In this document: positions 34,600 to 47,883 of the stretch, one piece after another | Layout of the letters: each line of letters opens with the position of its first letter | Numbering within the stretch: the stretch's first letter is position 1 | NCBI GenBank assembly: GCA_947650365.1 | Contig: OX393553.1 | Location: 67,553,716 to 67,617,715, forward strand | Length of the DNA stretch: 64,000 bases | Source: Chamaelirium japonicum | Taxonomy: Eukaryota > Streptophyta > Magnoliopsida > Liliales > Melanthiaceae | Direction of reading: 5' to 3' | Program-made: the position numbers and the translations under genes | Notes under the pieces: generated by a model | Told to the model about the DNA's origin: nothing | Seen by the model: the letters and a program-made list of their open reading frames with translations, nothing else | The model's database searches: none

Positions 34600-37140
34600 A
34601 TGATTTATATCATTCGACAGTTTCAAGCTTTAGCAAGAAACCCCTTTTGGAGTCTTGTATATTGATTCTGGCTAGAATCATATCTCTATGTATAGCTTGT
34701 GATAGCGTGAGAATCTTGTTCTGATGATCTCGAGTTACCATGATCTCCAGAACATAACTCGCCTCACGAAGGTCTTTCAGTCGAATTAAGATAATAAACA
34801 AACATTTAACTTAGGCAACGTTCCTACTTCATTTTCAATCAGTAGAACATCGTCTATGTAAAGTACTAGGTACACCCCTATAGTTTCATCGCTCCTCTTG
34901 TACACACTTGGCTTATTTTGATCAAATCTGTATGAATAGATCATACTTGATCAAGATAGATATTGTTTCTCCTGGATACTTGCTTTAGTCCATAAATGAA
35001 CCTTTTGCAATTCTGTAAGCCAGGTATTCCTGACCTGCTAACTCCTAAGCCTGGAAACTACATCATATATCCTCTCTTCTGCCAACTTCTACCCAATGGG
35101 CTAAGTTGCTAGGTGCGCAAGCCTTAGATTCAGTATACGCCCACTCGAGGGAGGGTGCGCACAGTGATCCGCTTACACGGGTCTTTAACTTTGACCCAAT
35201 CCAAATATGCTTTAATAAAGCTTTGATGAACCCTGGTACAAAAGAGTATCACTGAACACTGATGCAAGCTTTGTCTCCATGACTTTCTGTTAGACAGTTC
35301 TGTCAAAAAATTTCACTACTTCGTCGTAGCTCAAGGGGCCATCCTCTTGAATTTATGGACTAATTCACAAAGTTTGTCCACAAAATCTTTCAAGAGCTCT
35401 AATGGTGCTCCCACTGCAACAAGATGGTTGTGGTACAAAGCAAATTATTTCTACAGTTTCTGGTATACTAGTGTCTGCATCATCTATTACCACTACGTTT
35501 CCGATCATGCGCTCTCCACTAGTATCCAGTAATTCACCCAGAACTACCTTACTAGTGAACATATGGTCTATAATAGAATCCCGCTCTAGGTAAATGGCAT
35601 TCGTAGAAACGATAACCTTCTATTCCTCAGGATCATGGATAGTCCACCTTATATTTTTCTAGGATAACCTATAAACAGATACACCTTGAACTTAGTCTCC
35701 ATCTTATCCCTCTTGTCCTTCTGCACATATGCAGGACATCCCCATATACTAAAATGCCGTAGTATAGGCTTTCGCTCAGACCACAGCTTTTCAGGGGTAT
35801 GAGGCACTGATTAGATGAGATATTATTCAAGATATACTCTACTGTGTCTCAAGGTGTAACCCATAGAAGGTGGGTAGTAAACTTGGCAAAACTCATCATT
35901 CTTTAGACCATGTCCAACAGGGTCTGATTCCTTCTCTTGGATATTCCATTCTGGCATGGTGTCCCTGGAGCAATTAACTGGGATATCATCCCATGCCCCA
36001 TCAGGTACCTATGGAACTCATCCAATGGATATCATCCATCTGGATGCTCTTGGAACCACATACGTCAGAATGGGCAAAATCCAATACCTCAGTGGCCCTT
36101 TTTAGTTATTTTGCCTTCCAAACAAGACTCGCAGGTCGGAAGGGTCTCCAAGGGGTCTGTATCTAGAAACTCAGCCTTCACTAACCTTTGAATTATGTCT
36201 GAGACAATATATCTAAGTCATAGGAGCCACAATTGGATTAAGTTATCCCAAGGAAAAAGATGAATATGAATTAGATACTACGGCTATCATGTAATCTATT
36301 TTCGAACTAGATTTTAATACAAAGAGATTATTATGAACTATTCCTTTAGCAATGAAGGTACCTATTCAGTTTAAGAGATGCACTAAAGCCATGGAATAGA
36401 ACTGAAAACCTTTATTTAGCTTGGAGAAAACATAACTAAATCTCTAAGGATCAAAATTCTTCTATCGAAAAATCTAAGATAATATATTAATAGCTTCTGC
36501 AGTTGTTATGGTATCAGTATCTATGTTAGGACCACCTTACCAATAAGTAGCCTTCTACTTTTCTTGAATCTCTATAGACACGAAGTCCATATTTCAAGAA
36601 GCAGAAGCACTGCTACTAGATGGCAATTCGACTCTACCAAGAGTTGATGTTTACCTGTCCTAGCACCCTGAGACCATATGTTCAATCTTCCAATGCCCCT
36701 TATGTTGCCATATCGGAAGCACTTTCGCACTAGGCTTCACTAGACTTAAGAGTCCGCTCCTGATTCTATACAGTCATTGTTTTTAGTTTCTGATCAGTTC
36801 TTACTTTTAGGCACTTCATAGAAAGCCTAAGTTACGCACTAAAGGAATTACCTTTAATCTTGATCCCATCCTTAGTGACCTGGATAGCTCCCAGAAGTTC
36901 CGCATTTGTCATCTCCAGCTTGTAAAGGCTGAAGTCTCTGACAAAGCCTTCAAAGGTTCTATATAAGGATGCAAGACAGATGTTCTCTATCACCTCGACA
37001 TCTAGCACTATTTCAAAGAAAACCAGTTTGCTCTGGAACCCAAGAATGTGTTTCCAAACCAGTATTCCATCAAACATCTTAGTGCTGACGAGTTTCTTGA
37101 TGGTGAGATAGCGAGTCATTTGACTGCGCCCCTCAGACAT
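34600..37140 (-). pseudogene. Degenerate gag-pol of Copia D
   Basis: A Gag-like frame lies at 36832-37140 (ENICLASLYRTFEGFVRDF, then LEMTNAELLGAIQVTKDGIK). An integrase core fragment lies near 35905-35978 on the minus strand (APGTPCQNGISKRRNQTLLD). The RT active site LYIDDVLLI is at about 34839-34865, followed by a broken form of the DLGEASYVLGI block. All are separated by stops and indels, and protease and RNase H cannot be recognised. It codes for nothing functional. Confidence 0.75.
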
Positions 37141-39153
37141 CTGATGCTGTAACAGAACATTACATCAGAGGACCCGACATATGTCTGATTTACTTCTGAA
37201 GAGTTGTCTGCAAGTATGCTATGACATAGCACTTGCACATCTCTATAGACTCTCGTTAGTCGTTATATGCCCTATCCTGTACTACAGTGGCATCTAGACC
37301 CGATAGGTCTGGTTTAGGGACATTAAGATTTATAGCCATTGTAGTTTACTAACCCTAAATATAAGATCATGATGGCATTACCGGTCTACGAAGTCGGTAC
37401 CCGTTATCTAGTTCTCTAATGGGATAGCGGACAGGGAATCTATGGTTGAATATAGATTGTATTAAAACTTATTTTAAGGATATTATTAAAACAAGCTAAT
37501 TACATCCATATGCCAACGCTACCCTCAAAGCGAAGACATTTCCATGGAGTAATTTACCATGTATGCGAGATCTCAGATTCGGATACACCCGCCCGAGGGG
37601 GCAGTGTGTATCGTCCTCCGCTCACATCGGATCTTTCCGACCCAATCCAAATCTGCCACAACCGGACTATGATGGACCATGGTACCTTTTGGCCAGCCCC
37701 CCGTGATCTCCATGCGACGCAACGGGTAGCCTCACGGGTGCTTCGGATGCTTACCCACCAGCCTAGGCAATCACGACACGGGAGTTCATGCGGCCCCCGC
37801 GAGGGCGGGAAAAGCCCTTCTCTCCTGGCATCGTGACCACCATATCCCGAAGGAGACTGCTAAGCCTCCGGCATGACAGAACATAACTCTCACCTGAGGG
37901 GGATGTTGAGTCATACCCTATCACCCAGAAATTCAGCAATTGGCCGTGGAGGCCAGGGGCACTCACACTGAGTCCTCTTTCACATCCCTTAATTATGGTG
38001 AGGGTTATTTTAATGCAAGTATTTTAGTTCCTAGGTTGCGACAACCTAGACCTAGACCCTGGTCATACCGCGCTCCCACTAGAGTTAAGACCTCTTATAA
38101 AGTATAGATAGACTTGGAAAGGACCATAGTCCATATCCCGTGGATACTCAGTTGTCACCTTTCTCCCGAGAATCACATTACGTACTCTCCAAGCCTTCGA
38201 TACTAAATAAAATGATCATTACCCTTTATGCTCTAGAGCCTAGCCTATGGTCTAGACATACTAGGAAAGGTCTCCCATTAGTATGACTCCTCATATGTAA
38301 CTTGATGTCTGATGTCGTAGATGATCACCACATCACTATTGGTTTCGATGTCAAACCAATTAGGGATATCCGACAACCTCCGTCGGACCTCTACTTAACG
38401 GTGGCATAACCGAGTGTTATGGGATCCAACTACCATCAAACACCAATTAGACTACGGGTGTCAATAAATAGAGATCTAACCTAATGGTCTCATGGACCAA
38501 GTGGGGAAAAGGCATCCCACAAATAGTGGGGAAAGGGCATCCCACAATCTAACACATACTGCATCAGATTATATTCTTTCACCGGGGTTTAAAGAAATAT
38601 CCAAACCAAAGAAAAAATAAACATCCATTGATATCAAGTTCAGGGTCCGACCCCTGAACCTGACTAGCAATGCTCTGACATTTCTTCAATGGCATCTTCC
38701 AAATATTCCTTACTTTGGGCCACCGCGCTCAGTCCTCCAGTGATGAATCTCTGATCTATCCTTGTCCTCTAAGACTTCAACCTGTAACTGAAAATACTAG
38801 TACGCTCCGAGCAATTGCTCGTTCGTACATATTTTCCTAGGTAGAATAATAAAGACAAGAATAGAAATAAGGGCCGGGAAAAACCAAGCCGTGGTCAACC
38901 TCCACGCGCTTGTCCCATTAGGCCTTATATTCATCCATCACAAAAACAATCGAAATACCATGCAATTATATTTCGGGGTCCGACCCCCGAAAGCAAACAA
39001 TCACACTATAGCGGTGCCCTGCAAAACACACTATGCATAACATGCGACATATATGAATATATGATCTACGCAAACCCCGGTGACGCATTCGTTCATCAAA
39101 TGCACATACGATTTGTTCCATGAAAATTTTTCTCATGAATCGCACACCAAAAT
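37141..39153 (-). other. 5' internal region of Copia D
   Basis: Between the PBS and the Gag trace. No coding frame is recognised. It contains scattered degenerate sequence only. Confidence 0.4.
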
Positions 39154-39166
39154 GGCTCTGATACCA
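39154..39166 (-). promoter_or_regulatory. Primer binding site of Copia D
   Basis: Minus strand TGGTATCAGAGCC, two bases after the 5' LTR. Confidence 0.88.
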
Positions 39167-39168
39167 TT

Positions 39169-41535
39169 TGTTGGAATGATATCGGAGGCGCAGCGGAAGG
39201 TGGAGTTGATCCCGAGGATCGTTTCGGTGTGCGGTACATTTTAAAATTTTTATTCATATTAATCATATGCGTAAATGATAAAACAAATACGAATCGAACC
39301 CCTATAGTCATCTATCGAAATGATTGACATATCTCATATGTATGCATTATGATAGATCTAGGGGTTAGTAGGTTATACCTTCGTGCGGTATTTAACACCG
39401 CGAAGAATTGCTTCAATATTGATGAAGACAAATTCGGATCTGCACGAACACCTTTCAGTGCAAAGGCCGTAACTCTCTATCCCAACATCGGAACGGAGCG
39501 AAACTTGATTTGACGGAAAGAAGACTTCAACGCCAAGAGTTTGCAACTGGTTTGAAGTCATTTGAACTTCTATAGCTCCTTCAGTGATCAAAACAATGCA
39601 GATCTGCCCGTAAAATCTGGGCAGCAATCTCGAGCCGGATCCTCATGCAAGAGAGAAATGAATCTCATCGGATTCACCCGATCTCACATATCATCCCGGA
39701 TCCTTGCACTCTAATCTCTGAGTGCCTCAGAGTGCAAGCGATCTCCATCAATCTCACACACACACTTGGAGAATAAGATGAGGGAGAGAGAAGAGATGAA
39801 CCCGAGAGAGAGAGATGACAAAAATCCGAACCATAAGCGAAGGGGCTTTGGTTCTTCATCGGAAAAAATGAGAAGGATGCACCATTTCAGATCTAAAAAT
39901 CGTGCCCCTCACTCTCTCTTGTCATTTGAAACCGTTCCTCTCTCTCTCCCTCTCATTACTCTCAAATTCAATGCCCCTTTTTAATACTAGTTGCCATATT
40001 AGAATTGTTGCAATTAAGGAGATGATTCAAAATCATTCAAATCTGAATTAATCTCTTAATTATAAGTTTGATGGCCATGCATGCTAGCCCTAGTGAGGAT
40101 GGCGGCCACTAGGGCATGCGGGACATTTTGTAATGACCAAAATGCCCCCATGCATCTAGTGGTCGTTCACCTCATGCGGGACAATGTATGGCCCATCTAC
40201 GTGCACGATAATGCACCCTAACACTTAGGGCACCTCATCGGCATCAGCAACAAGTCAATACACCATGGGATGATGAATAGTATTTTTACTATTTACTAGG
40301 GTGCCCTTAGTAAAAGGTGGGGTGCCCCATAGTAAAAATTACTAAACTCGCATTCTGCGTTCTAGTGCAACACGCACACACGGAATGGACTCCTTATGGT
40401 ATAATGGCAACATCGTATGTCTCTACACTACTCTGGGGTTGCCCCCTAGTGAACACACTTAGTCCTGTGCTACCACCATGCTCCAGTGCGATGCACTCAC
40501 GGAACACAGGACGATTAGGCATTATTTCTTCAACTCATAATATGCTGTGAGACAAGGGAAAAAGTATTGATCCGTAATGATCGTGGATAGGGTGGAACCT
40601 TCAGGGACTAGGATTCATGGCTTCCAACCGAACCCGATCGACACACTACCCGAGTGTCCCTGTCAATCCTCTGGGTCCCGGTTAACCTGCATGGCCACCC
40701 AGAGTGCGACGCAGGCTGCACTCCAATGCTCCCAGACTTATTAAGCTCTCTCGTATACCCCTGTTCTCCACTTAGTATTGGTAATACAATGTCCCTCCAC
40801 TTGGTGCCATGAGTCAACTCGAGCGGTGGAGAGCACCGTCAGACTCGAGTGACCATATGACTAGGTTCCTTCTAGGTTGACTATCATATCGCACCTCCGA
40901 TCGCTTTGGCCAAGCAACCAGATCCGATCAACAGCTCAACTGCTGACCACCAGGCCTGGGTTTAGTGCGGTGTATGTCATACCAAGGAACGCACCTACCG
41001 ATAAGGATGTGGATGGCCTGCAAGAGTGGTGTGCCGATGCAACGTCAGCCCGGTAACCCAGCGCACCGTGGTCTTGGGTTGTGGTTAGATCCCTCACACG
41101 TTGGTGAACCAAAGTTACATGCAACTGGTTAGTCCATCGGTCACGGTTCCTCAGGGTTTAGGATCGATTACCCTAAGCAGAAACACGGCTATGTGCACCG
41201 GTGTCTGCTCACCGATCTGTGCACCGTGTTGGTTCTGTTCGGCCACAGACACTGTGCCTGATAATGACTATTATGGAGATTCTCATGCTCTGTCATTCCA
41301 ACAGCTTATCCTGATAGGGCGACCAACCCAAATCAGAGCTGTGAACGATTTAGGCTCATAGGACCGATCCACTGAGTCTCCCACTCAGATGGACTACTAT
41401 ATAGCCATGGCTCCTTAAGTTCTTTAAATAGAACATGTATAATAATACGTACCTTTATACAATCCTAAATAAACTATCAACCATATACAGCCAAACCTAG
41501 GGTTTTACGAGCTGTAGACCACATCAAACCTAACA
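39169..41535 (-). repeat. 5' LTR of Copia D
   Basis: Same ends and exactly the same length as the other copy. Confidence 0.93.
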
Positions 41536-41957
41536 GTTATGGGGTCTTCAACTGGGAAGTCAGCTAGGAAATCAGCAATTGCTTGCCCTTTGAGTGAAGT
41601 GTGAGATTCGAATTGGATCCCGAGAGCACTCATCTCGATCACCCATTTGGTCATTCGACCCGCTCGACCCGCCTTGTCGAGGATATCTTTGAGTGGGTGT
41701 TCTGAGATGACGGTGATCGGGTGGGAGACAAAATAGGGTTGGAGACGACGCGATGCGGTGAGCAAGGCCAGTATGACCTTCTCCGTCTTTGAGTAACGGG
41801 TCTCAGTCGGAAGAAGCGTATGGCTGATGTAGTAGACCGGGTGTTCGACGCCTTCTCTTCTGCTGACTAGGACCGCACTGATTGCTTGATCGGTGACGGC
41901 AAGATAGAGCCAGAGATCTTCTTTTGGAAGCGGAGCTGTTAGAATGGGGGCTCTCAT
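41536..41957 (-). pseudogene. First RNase H of Gypsy C
   Basis: Contains LYLAVTDQAISAVLV, HPVYYISHTL, ETRYSKTEKVILAL and AIADFLADFP, the standard Ty3 RNase H and tether blocks. The left end is the insertion site of element D (GTTAT). Confidence 0.9.
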
Positions 41958-42924
41958 AAGATATTTCTTGACGTACGTCTTGAAAGGCTTGCTCTCAAGT
42001 TGGACTCCATCCAGAGGTATCCGCCTTTCATAGCTTGTCGAAGAGCGGCTTGCACTTGTCGGAAGACTTCGAGATGAATCGATTGAGGGCGACCAATCTT
42101 CCAGTGAGGTGTTGCACTTCTTTCCGATTTGTAGGTGATGGCATATCCAGGATAGCTTGAATTTGGTCTGGGTTGGCTTCGATGCCCCTCCTGGTCACAA
42201 GGTGACCTAGAAACTTGCCCGATTAAACTCCTAAAACACATTTGGCTGGATTGAGCTTCATGCGGTACTTTCGGAGGATTTGGAATGTCTCTGCCAGATC
42301 AGAGAGGTGGCTCTTCCGATTGTGACTTTTGGTGAGAAGGTCATCGACGTAGACTTCAATGTTGCGCCCGATTTGATCTTCGAACATCTTGGTGACTAGC
42401 CTTTGATAAGTAGATCCAACGTTTTTGAGGCCGAAGGGCATTACGTTGTAGCAGTAAAGACCTCGGCTAGTCATAAAGCAAGTCTTCTCTCGATCGTCGG
42501 GGTGTAGTGAAATTTGATTGTACCCAGAGTATCCATCCATGAAAGATAAGAGCTCGTGGCCAGCAGTGGCATCAACGAGCCTATTTATTCTTGGCATGGG
42601 GAATGAATCTTTGGGACAAGCCTTGTTGAGGTTGGTGAAGTCGATGCATACTCTAACCTTTCCATTCTTCTTTGGGATAGCAACTATATTGGAGATCCAA
42701 GTAGGGTACTCTACTTCACGAATGAAGCCTACTGTGAGTAGCTTACTGATCTCCTCTTGAACTGCAACTTGTAGTTCTGGTCGGATTATGCGTGGCTTTT
42801 GCTTGGCAGGCTTTACTCCTTCTTTGATTGTGAGCCGATGGTACGCGTCATCTGGATTGATCCCAGGCATATTTTTGAAGCAACAGGCAAAGATGTCGAT
42901 GTTGGATTGAAGGAAGGATACCAT
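41958..42924 (-). pseudogene. Reverse transcriptase of Gypsy C
   Basis: Shows TWISNIVAIPKKNGKVRVC, DFTNLNKACPKDSFPMP, FMDGYSGYNQI, MPFGLKNVGSTYQ and the catalytic YVDDLL. The frame is open from 42924 to 42223. A stop there is followed by GKFLGHLVTRRGIEANP and the thumb and connection region, with further frame damage. Length and order are normal for Gypsy RT. Confidence 0.93.
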
Positions 42925-43170
42925 GTCTCGCGCTTCTGTGTCGCTGAGACCGGTACCGATGAATGTTTCTTGAGGGAGATCTCTATTGCCGATGTTGATT
43001 GGGATGATCTCTTCGATTGAGGGTGATGCCTCCCACTCGACTGGCGGGGGTTTGGTCAGCGGGATCTTCTTTGGTTGCTATCTTGAGAAAGGGCCAGCTT
43101 CATCCCTGGGTCGCTTTGGGGGAGCGAGATTTATCTTGCGATCCGTTCTCGCAGCAGCTGCTTCGCAGGA

Positions 43171-43773
43171 TCATCCGGCTTGTTGATCTCCTCGGATGCA
43201 GACAATACCCTCTCCTGTTGCAAACTTGAGGAGTTGATGGTAAGAGGAGGAGATGGCGTTGATCTGGTGGAGAAACGGTTGGCCGAGGATGATGTTATAG
43301 TTGGATGTCCCCTCGATGATCACGAACCTTACCGAGACTCGAGTCTCTCGGCTAAGGTCGAGGGTGAACCTTGATTCGCCCATTGTGATGCTTTGCTCAC
43401 CGTTGAAGCCCGTGATCACCGTCGGGATGACTTCAAGACTTGAATATTTATGTCCCAGACGCTTGAAGCAGTCTGAGAACATGATATCGATGGAGCTTCC
43501 GGTGTCGATGAGGATGCGATTGACAATGCTCCCGTCGACGATGAGCTTCAGGACCAGGGGGTCTCGATATGGAGTATGAACTCCTTGAAGATCGGCGTTG
43601 TTGAAAACTATGGAGGGCCAAGCTAAGCCCTTGACAGGCTTCTCGATCCAGGTGTCTTCCTTGTTCGCTGCAGAGCGAACGTGGAAGATGCGTCGAACTT
43701 GCCGATCAACTTCCTTCCCGGTTAGCGCTTGATTGTGCAGTGACCCATGAATGCCAAAGACGTTGGCACGCAC
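43171..43773 (-). pseudogene. Protease domain of Gypsy C
   Basis: Aspartic protease with active-site LIDTGSSIDIMF (D about residue 90 of this open frame) and the flap/C-terminal block YNIILGQPFLHQINAISS. It lies between the Gag zinc knuckle and RT. Confidence 0.9.
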
Positions 43774-45545
43774 GGTGATAGGTGATAGATCGGAAGAGAT
43801 TTGATGGACCCAGCAAGCCTCTTTCCCCTTTGCGGAGGTTCGGCACTGATCTTGTCCGCCCTTGATGAACTCTTGGAGATGGCCTTCGCGTAGTAGATCA
43901 TCGAGGTGGTGCCTCAGTCGATAGCATTTGTCGGTATGATGGCCGTGACTGCGATGGAAATCACAGTAGACTGTTTTGTCTGCAGTGACCTTGGTGTCGG
44001 GCTGCAGAGGATTAGGCCGCCGGAAAAATTCTTCGTGCTGAATGCGGTCGAGGATTTGCTCGATCGGTAGATTTCAATCGGTAAAAGTGGTCTTCTTCGG
44101 AGGGGATCTGCGCCCATCATTTCTTGACCTTTTGTGTGCAGGGGGAACTACTGCCTCTGCGTTGTGAGCTTTGGCAGCATACTTCGGGGCTTTCCTTTCG
44201 GCGGGTCGCCTCTTCGTCTCTTGCCCCTTTTGGACAACTTGATCATCTTCGACTTCAATCTCTCTTTGGATCTGATCAAACATTGAACCTAGAGAAGGAG
44301 GAGAATTGCGAATGAAGTCATTGTAGATGTGCAAGTCGAATCGGAGGGCATTCTGGAAGGCTAGCATAATAGCCTCATCGTCCAAATGCCTTCCTGAGAG
44401 GGCGGCGTGCTCGTTGTGGAATCTCCTTGTGAAGCTGCGGAGACTCTCGTCAGCACCCATCCTCAGCCGGTAGAGGGAGTCGAGTTTCTTCTCTGGCTTC
44501 AAGTTAAGCTGATAGTGCTGCACGAAATGGTTGGCCAGTACTCCGAACTAGGTGATGGATCCAGCCCAGAGGTTATGGTACCAATCAAGGGAAGGCTCGT
44601 CGAGGCTCCCGACGAAGGTGCGGCAGAGCACGTTGTTTTCTTCCTCGTGCGGTGTCAGAGCTTGCTTGAAGGCGAATATGTGGAGAGTTGGATCTCCCTT
44701 GAGACAATTGAATTTGGGGAGAGTGGGAGTCCTCTATCCCCTAGAAAATGCTGACTGGAACAGGCTCCGATGGAGAGGTCCAGCGGAGGAGTATCCCTCC
44801 CTTCGACCATGCCCCCGACCTGGATACAGGTCAAGAGGCAAGATCGCGAGGTCTTGCTCAGGCCTTTGAGTGTCAGCCGGTTGGAGTCGGTGACGAAGAT
44901 CCGTTCCGGCTCCACATTGAAGTGGGATGGATGGAGAAGCTCTACTCTTTGAGGGTGCCCTTTTCATCTGGTGTCATCTTGGTAAGTCGGGCTTTGAAGG
45001 TGTCCTCTTGACACAGTTGTGACCGGAAGAGGATTGGGAGGACTCATCGTCGATGTGATCCCAAACACTCTGCTTCCAGGAGTAGCAGAGGGAGTTGGGT
45101 CGTGACGAATCCTCTCAAGGGCAGCAGTGCCCATTGATCTCCGTGGCTCGGAGTGGATCGATTGTCGTGGCAGATCGACTCTCTCGTTAGTCGAGGGAAT
45201 GAGAAGAGCAATCCCGACTTCGAAGGCTGCCTTCTTGAGAGCATCCCTTTCAGCAGTGAGGGCGACATTCTGCTTAGCCAGTTGTAGCAGTTGATAGTCG
45301 ACCGCCGAGATTTGGTAGGTCGACGGAGGGTCTTCAGCAGGAGCTGGGGCAGTCTGCCCGATTGATTGTCGAGGAAGTGATGCGATCGGTCGATTGACTG
45401 ACCTTCCGCTGCCTAAGCGAACCCTCACTTCGGGGACAGCAAGGGGCTGTCCGAAATTGAGCCGTTGACTCATTGAACGAGTCTCCGGACGAGGTTGACA
45501 TGTGTTACTTCCCTCTGGTTGACCCTGATGCTTTGTCCTCGCCAT
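43774..45545 (-). pseudogene. Gag of Gypsy C, frameshifted
   Basis: Starts at ATG 45543-45545 (MARTKHQGQPEG). The N-terminal part has a leucine-rich helix (YQISAVDYQLLQLAKQN then ALTAERDALKKAA) also found in Gag of A and B. Frame changes occur near 44960 and 44740. The capsid-like part LNLKPEKKLDSLYRLRMG and EAIMLAFQNALRFDLHIYN is at 44074-44523. A zinc knuckle of CX2HX4HX4C form (CDFHRSHGHHTDKC) is at about 43925-43970. Gag of element B aligns throughout. Confidence 0.88.
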
Positions 45546-45691
45546 TTAGGGAAAGCGAAGGATGTAACCAGATTGCTGATATCCGAACGGTTGTCTGCTC
45601 AACCGAAGGGGCGGGGAAGTCTGACTATCTAGATCGGTTGTCTGCTCAACCGATCAGATACTTGTTGTAGAGCGGACTTTGCTTCTCGCTC

Positions 45692-45710
45692 GATCCCACA
45701 GACGGCGCCA
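45692..45710 (-). promoter_or_regulatory. Primer binding site of Gypsy C
   Basis: The minus strand reads TGGCGCCGTCTGTGGGATC three bases inside the 5' LTR. Elements A and B use nearly the same PBS. Confidence 0.85.
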
Positions 45711-45713
45711 AAC

Positions 45714-46601
45714 TGTGGGGGAAAATCTTCGTGCTGATCCGAAGACTTCACCTCACCAGTCAATTGAAGTCGAGTAGGAGATCGTTGCTCAATCTTTTGG
45801 TTGCAAGGTATGTTTGAAGGCTGGTGCCTTAATGACTTTGAGTTAGCTCTTTAGATATGCCAATAAAGAGATATGCAATCAGAGAGAGTTAACACAAGAG
45901 GTGATCTCAGAGTTCAGCCGAAGCCTACATCTCCGTGCTATAGGGAGCAACCCGAATTCACTATCACCTGGCTCGAAGTAACCTCGGCAGGCCGAGTGTT
46001 ATTGAAGTATCTTCGATCTCTTCAGAGACAAGAAGAAGATCGAGGAGAGTTAGAGGATGGAAAACTGGAATTCCAGAGCTCTGGTTTCTGAAATCAGATA
46101 TCAGATGATGGCACTGATCTTCTCTCTGGATTTGGAACTGGATCTTGATCCTTTTTACTTCTGAAAGCTCTGCTATTTATAGGATTTTCTGTGAGGGAAT
46201 CCGGAACAAATGGCGGTTTCTGCTGTCGTATCTGGGGGATTCTCCAGACAGGGCCAGTGGGTCCCACTGTCATCTCTGGGGATTTCACAGGCAAGGTTGG
46301 TGGGTCCCGCGATAATCTCGGTGGGCCCACCGGGCAGGACCGGTGGGTCCCGTGGAAGCCTCTGTGGGCCCCCCGGGCAGGGCCGGTGGGTCCCGCGGAA
46401 GTCTCTGTGGGCCCACCGGGCAGGGCCGGTGGGTCCCGTGGAAGTCTCTGTGGGCCCTCTGGGCAGGGCCGGTGGGTCCCGCGAAAGTCTGTGGGCCCAC
46501 CGGGCAGGGTCGGTGGGTCCCGTGGAAGCCTCTGTGGGCCCCCCGGGCAGGGCCGGTGGGTCCTGCTGTTTGCAGACTTCTTGCCAAAATTTGCACCCAC
46601 A
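45714..46601 (-). repeat. 5' LTR of Gypsy C (888 bp)
   Basis: Same ends and the same GC-rich 43-bp repeat block (about 46255-46565), with one shorter repeat unit that accounts for most of the length difference. Confidence 0.93.
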
Positions 46602-46606
46602 GTTGT

Positions 46607-46870
46607 CATTGTAAAATATCTGGTACATTACTGTAGTACTGTCGATCCTCTTTTATTCATCAGGATCATCCAATTTCTAATCACATCCATACTAAATAGA
46701 TTCTTTGATCAAACTTATGGAGGAAGGGAACAAATACAAAGATTGAATCCGAAAAATTGTTGGCTAAAAAGACAAATCATATATCTCAGGGATACATTCG
46801 GGTTCAACATCGAATATTTCAATTATGTGTATCTGAACTATCTTCAAGATTAAAATGCCATACTCCATAA
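46607..46870 (-). pseudogene. Degenerate Copia RT (element F), right part
   Basis: Continues the minus-strand frame of the left part across the GTTGT target site. The text just before YEDM resembles the Copia RT stretch between the GLKQA block and YVDD, but with stops and frame changes. I cannot trace the element beyond about 46.9 kb. Confidence 0.35.
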
Positions 46871-47872
46871 GTTTTAAGAAGATAATTTTCAAGAAAAGAA
46901 GAAATTTTCAAAAACAAAAAACAAAAGCCTTAAAGCAACATTAAGTATGAATGATGATGGTTGTAATATTGAAGACTAATATCGGTTTGTAAGAAAAACT
47001 CTAATGTGTTATTTGAGAAATTTCAATGTTTAGTGTTGTTCCATCTTGATATATTCTCTTGTAGAATGAAACACAACATTGTCTAGTACATTCTTATATA
47101 ATACGAAAAAAAGGATGCAAAATGATCTTTCCTCAAGAGTATCTTCATCTAAAAAAAGATACAAAATATTGTAAGAAAAAATTTCAACACAAAGAAATAT
47201 ATACCTCCATTAAATATTATTTTTACTTACAATTTTTTTATATCTTGCAAGGAATAAAATAAATAACATCGATCTCATTGGAGAAATTTTGGAACTCTAG
47301 CTCATTCCTTTGATATTTAATGCTAACTAAATATCATTAGTCATCTATATAACATGCACGATGGTATTGTGCTGGTTAGGACAAAAAAAACCTCTTAACC
47401 GTCCGATTTTAGGTAAATATCACAACCATAAGTTGACCCAAATCAACAGGCTACCTAATAAATAGCCTCTAATCCCCAATCATAGCTACCCAAAATCAGG
47501 TAGATAATAAATATCGGAATCCTCTTCTTCACCTAAATCGGTTCTTCCGATTTCAAGCTGAGCCGCCTTTCTCTCTCTCATAAATCCTATTAAAAACCTA
47601 CTATAAAGATATTAAAAACCTACTATACAGATGATAAATACATATTCAATGACATTTAATGGCTATTTGATGTTAATTGGTATTTTTTTGGAAGGTTAAT
47701 TAGTGCTCTCTCTCTCACACAAGAGTGAATCACACCCCAAAGGAGGCCGTCCAAGTGCATTTACTATAAATGAATGTGGTATTTCTGTATTAGAAAACTC
47801 AATTGTATTAATCTTTGTCCATAGGTACTTCTCGACTATCATTATATTGTTTTGGGGTATTATACATGGTGT
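46871..47872. other. AT-rich stretch without a gene
   Basis: AT-rich sequence with short runs of A and T. No coding or repeat structure is recognised. Confidence 0.4.
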
Positions 47873-47883
47873 TATCTTTGCCA

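Larger units (their letters stand above)
31530..41535 (-). mobile_element. Copia LTR retrotransposon D, long LTRs, decayed interior
   Basis: LTRs are 31530-33896 and 39169-41535, 2367 bp each. TSD GTTAT is at 31525-31529 and 41536-41540. On the minus strand, TGGTATCAGAGCC (initiator tRNA-Met type PBS) follows the 5' LTR and a PPT precedes the 3' LTR. The interior has no long frame but keeps Gag, integrase and RT traces in Copia order. It sits between the two RNase H domains of C. The LTRs look about 98% alike by eye. The contrast between similar LTRs and a degenerate interior suggests a copy that was already defective when it moved. Confidence 0.93.
16493..46601 (-). mobile_element. Gypsy/Tat-lineage LTR retrotransposon C, carrying two nested insertions
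   Basis: The LTRs are 16493-17383 and 45714-46601. GTTGT flanks the element on both sides (16488-16492 and 46602-46606). On the minus strand the order is 5' LTR, PBS, gag, protease, RT, RNase H, second (archaeal-like) RNase H, integrase, an antisense gene, a hairpin array, PPT and 3' LTR. The two RNase H domains and the long 3' region with an antisense gene are hallmarks of the Tat lineage. Subtracting elements A and D leaves about 13.2 kb. By eye the LTR copies differ at around 4% of positions, making C older than its insertions. Several stops in gag and pol make it inactive. Confidence 0.93.
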
